Part shown: piece after piece, positions 63,789-64,000 of the stretch | Layout: the number at the start of each line of letters is the position of its first letter | Numbering within the stretch: position 1 is the stretch's first letter | From: Rhodoferax aquaticus | GTDB lineage: Bacteria > Pseudomonadota > Gammaproteobacteria > Burkholderiales > Burkholderiaceae_C | Reading direction: 5' to 3' | Length of the DNA stretch: 64,000 bases | Assembly (NCBI RefSeq): GCF_006974105.1 | Contig: NZ_CP036282.1 | Coordinates: 4,464,001 to 4,528,000, forward strand | Position numbers and translations under genes: made by a program | The notes under the pieces: model-generated | Databases searched by the model: none | What the model saw: only the letters and a program-made list of their open reading frames with translations | Told to the model about the DNA's origin: nothing

Positions 63789-64000
63789 TTATTTGCCCGC
63801 TGCTTCGGTTGCAACATCGTTCAGGAATTCAATGCTGCGAATCATCTCTAGCGCGTAGGGGGTCAGGTCACCTTTTGGGCCGTCAGCCAGATAAGCCACA
63901 GTACCGTAGCCACACAGCGCTTTGGGTGGGTGAAACAAGCAAAAGCTCATGTTTCGGCGTCGCCCGCCTTCCTCTCCCGTAGTGTCGTCCGTGAGTTGCA
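63789..64000 (-). CDS. Immunity-protein paralogue, 5' end cut by the window
   Basis: The minus frame ending at TAA 63789-63791 is open to the window edge (69 residues seen). It has RRRNMSFCLFHPPKALCGYG, LADGPKGDLTPYALEMIRSI and EFLND, aligning with the end of the 215-residue predicted immunity protein (RRERMFSACLMRT ... LVPYLIKLLQTVEFVD). It is therefore probably the immunity gene of another effector module upstream. Confidence 0.65.
   Translation of the reverse strand, partial: QLTDDTTGEEGGRRRNMSFCLFHPPKALCGYGTVAYLADGPKGDLTPYALEMIRSIEFLNDVATEAAGK

Overview
The window looks like a chromosomal segment of a betaproteobacterium of the order Burkholderiales, probably a Comamonadaceae member close to Rhodoferax, Polaromonas or Limnohabitans. 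This is inferred from high-GC coding, Bug-type (TctC) binding proteins, the gatCAB/mreBCD-mrdA head-to-head arrangement, and a short dispersed repeat (core GCGCAAGCAGCTA) of a kind I associate with that family. No rRNA, tRNA or CRISPR array was seen.

Region by region: 1-1845 (minus) holds hemJ, a vanZ-like gene and a 2Fe-2S ferredoxin, with a candidate small RNA in front of hemJ. 2164-4306 holds hemB and a CorA-type transporter. 4350-8647 is a catabolic and housekeeping patch: Bug binding protein, amidohydrolase, dienelactone hydrolase, SDR and MarC. 8904-11393 is an ECF42-type sigma factor module with a DGPF/YciI protein and an azoreductase, tied together by a duplicated 57-bp promoter segment. 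11826-15503 is an Mla/MCE lipid-transport operon. 15613-20472 holds an enoyl-CoA hydratase, an antiporter-like protein, a GMC oxidoreductase, a candidate small RNA and a TSUP exporter. 20489-25080 (mreBCD-mrdA) and 25282-28643 (gatCAB) are cell-shape and tRNA-amidation operons. 28636-41038 covers pyrE, exonuclease III, an AraC regulator divergent from alkane hydroxylase alkB, an M48 protease, AmpG, a two-component system, waaF and ilvE. 41080-46330 covers a wax-ester synthase/DGAT and a five-gene SHP haem-protein operon that ends in its own QseBC/PmrAB-like two-component system.

Two accessory regions stand out. The first, 49.1-54.4 kb, is visibly more AT-rich. It encodes a small charged protein, a GHKL (MutL/MORC-like) ATPase, two uncharacterised proteins in overlapping frames, and a convergent C5 DNA methyltransferase. 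It reads as an unusual restriction-modification or phage-defence cassette with no recognisable nuclease, and it is the best candidate here for an undescribed system. The second, 57.1-64.0 kb, is a type VI secretion effector/immunity islet: a GH19-like effector and a peptidase-plus-lysozyme effector, each followed by a predicted exported immunity protein, an orphan VgrG C-terminal (DUF2345) protein, a second immunity paralogue cut by the window end, and a decayed IS30 transposase at the border. A repeated gene-start motif (ATGCAAGCTG...) occurs three times in it.

The rest is ordinary core genome. Regulatory sites worth noting are a PmrA/QseB-type box before the SHP operon, 21-bp-spaced direct repeats between the AraC gene and alkB, and inverted repeats upstream of the methyltransferase.
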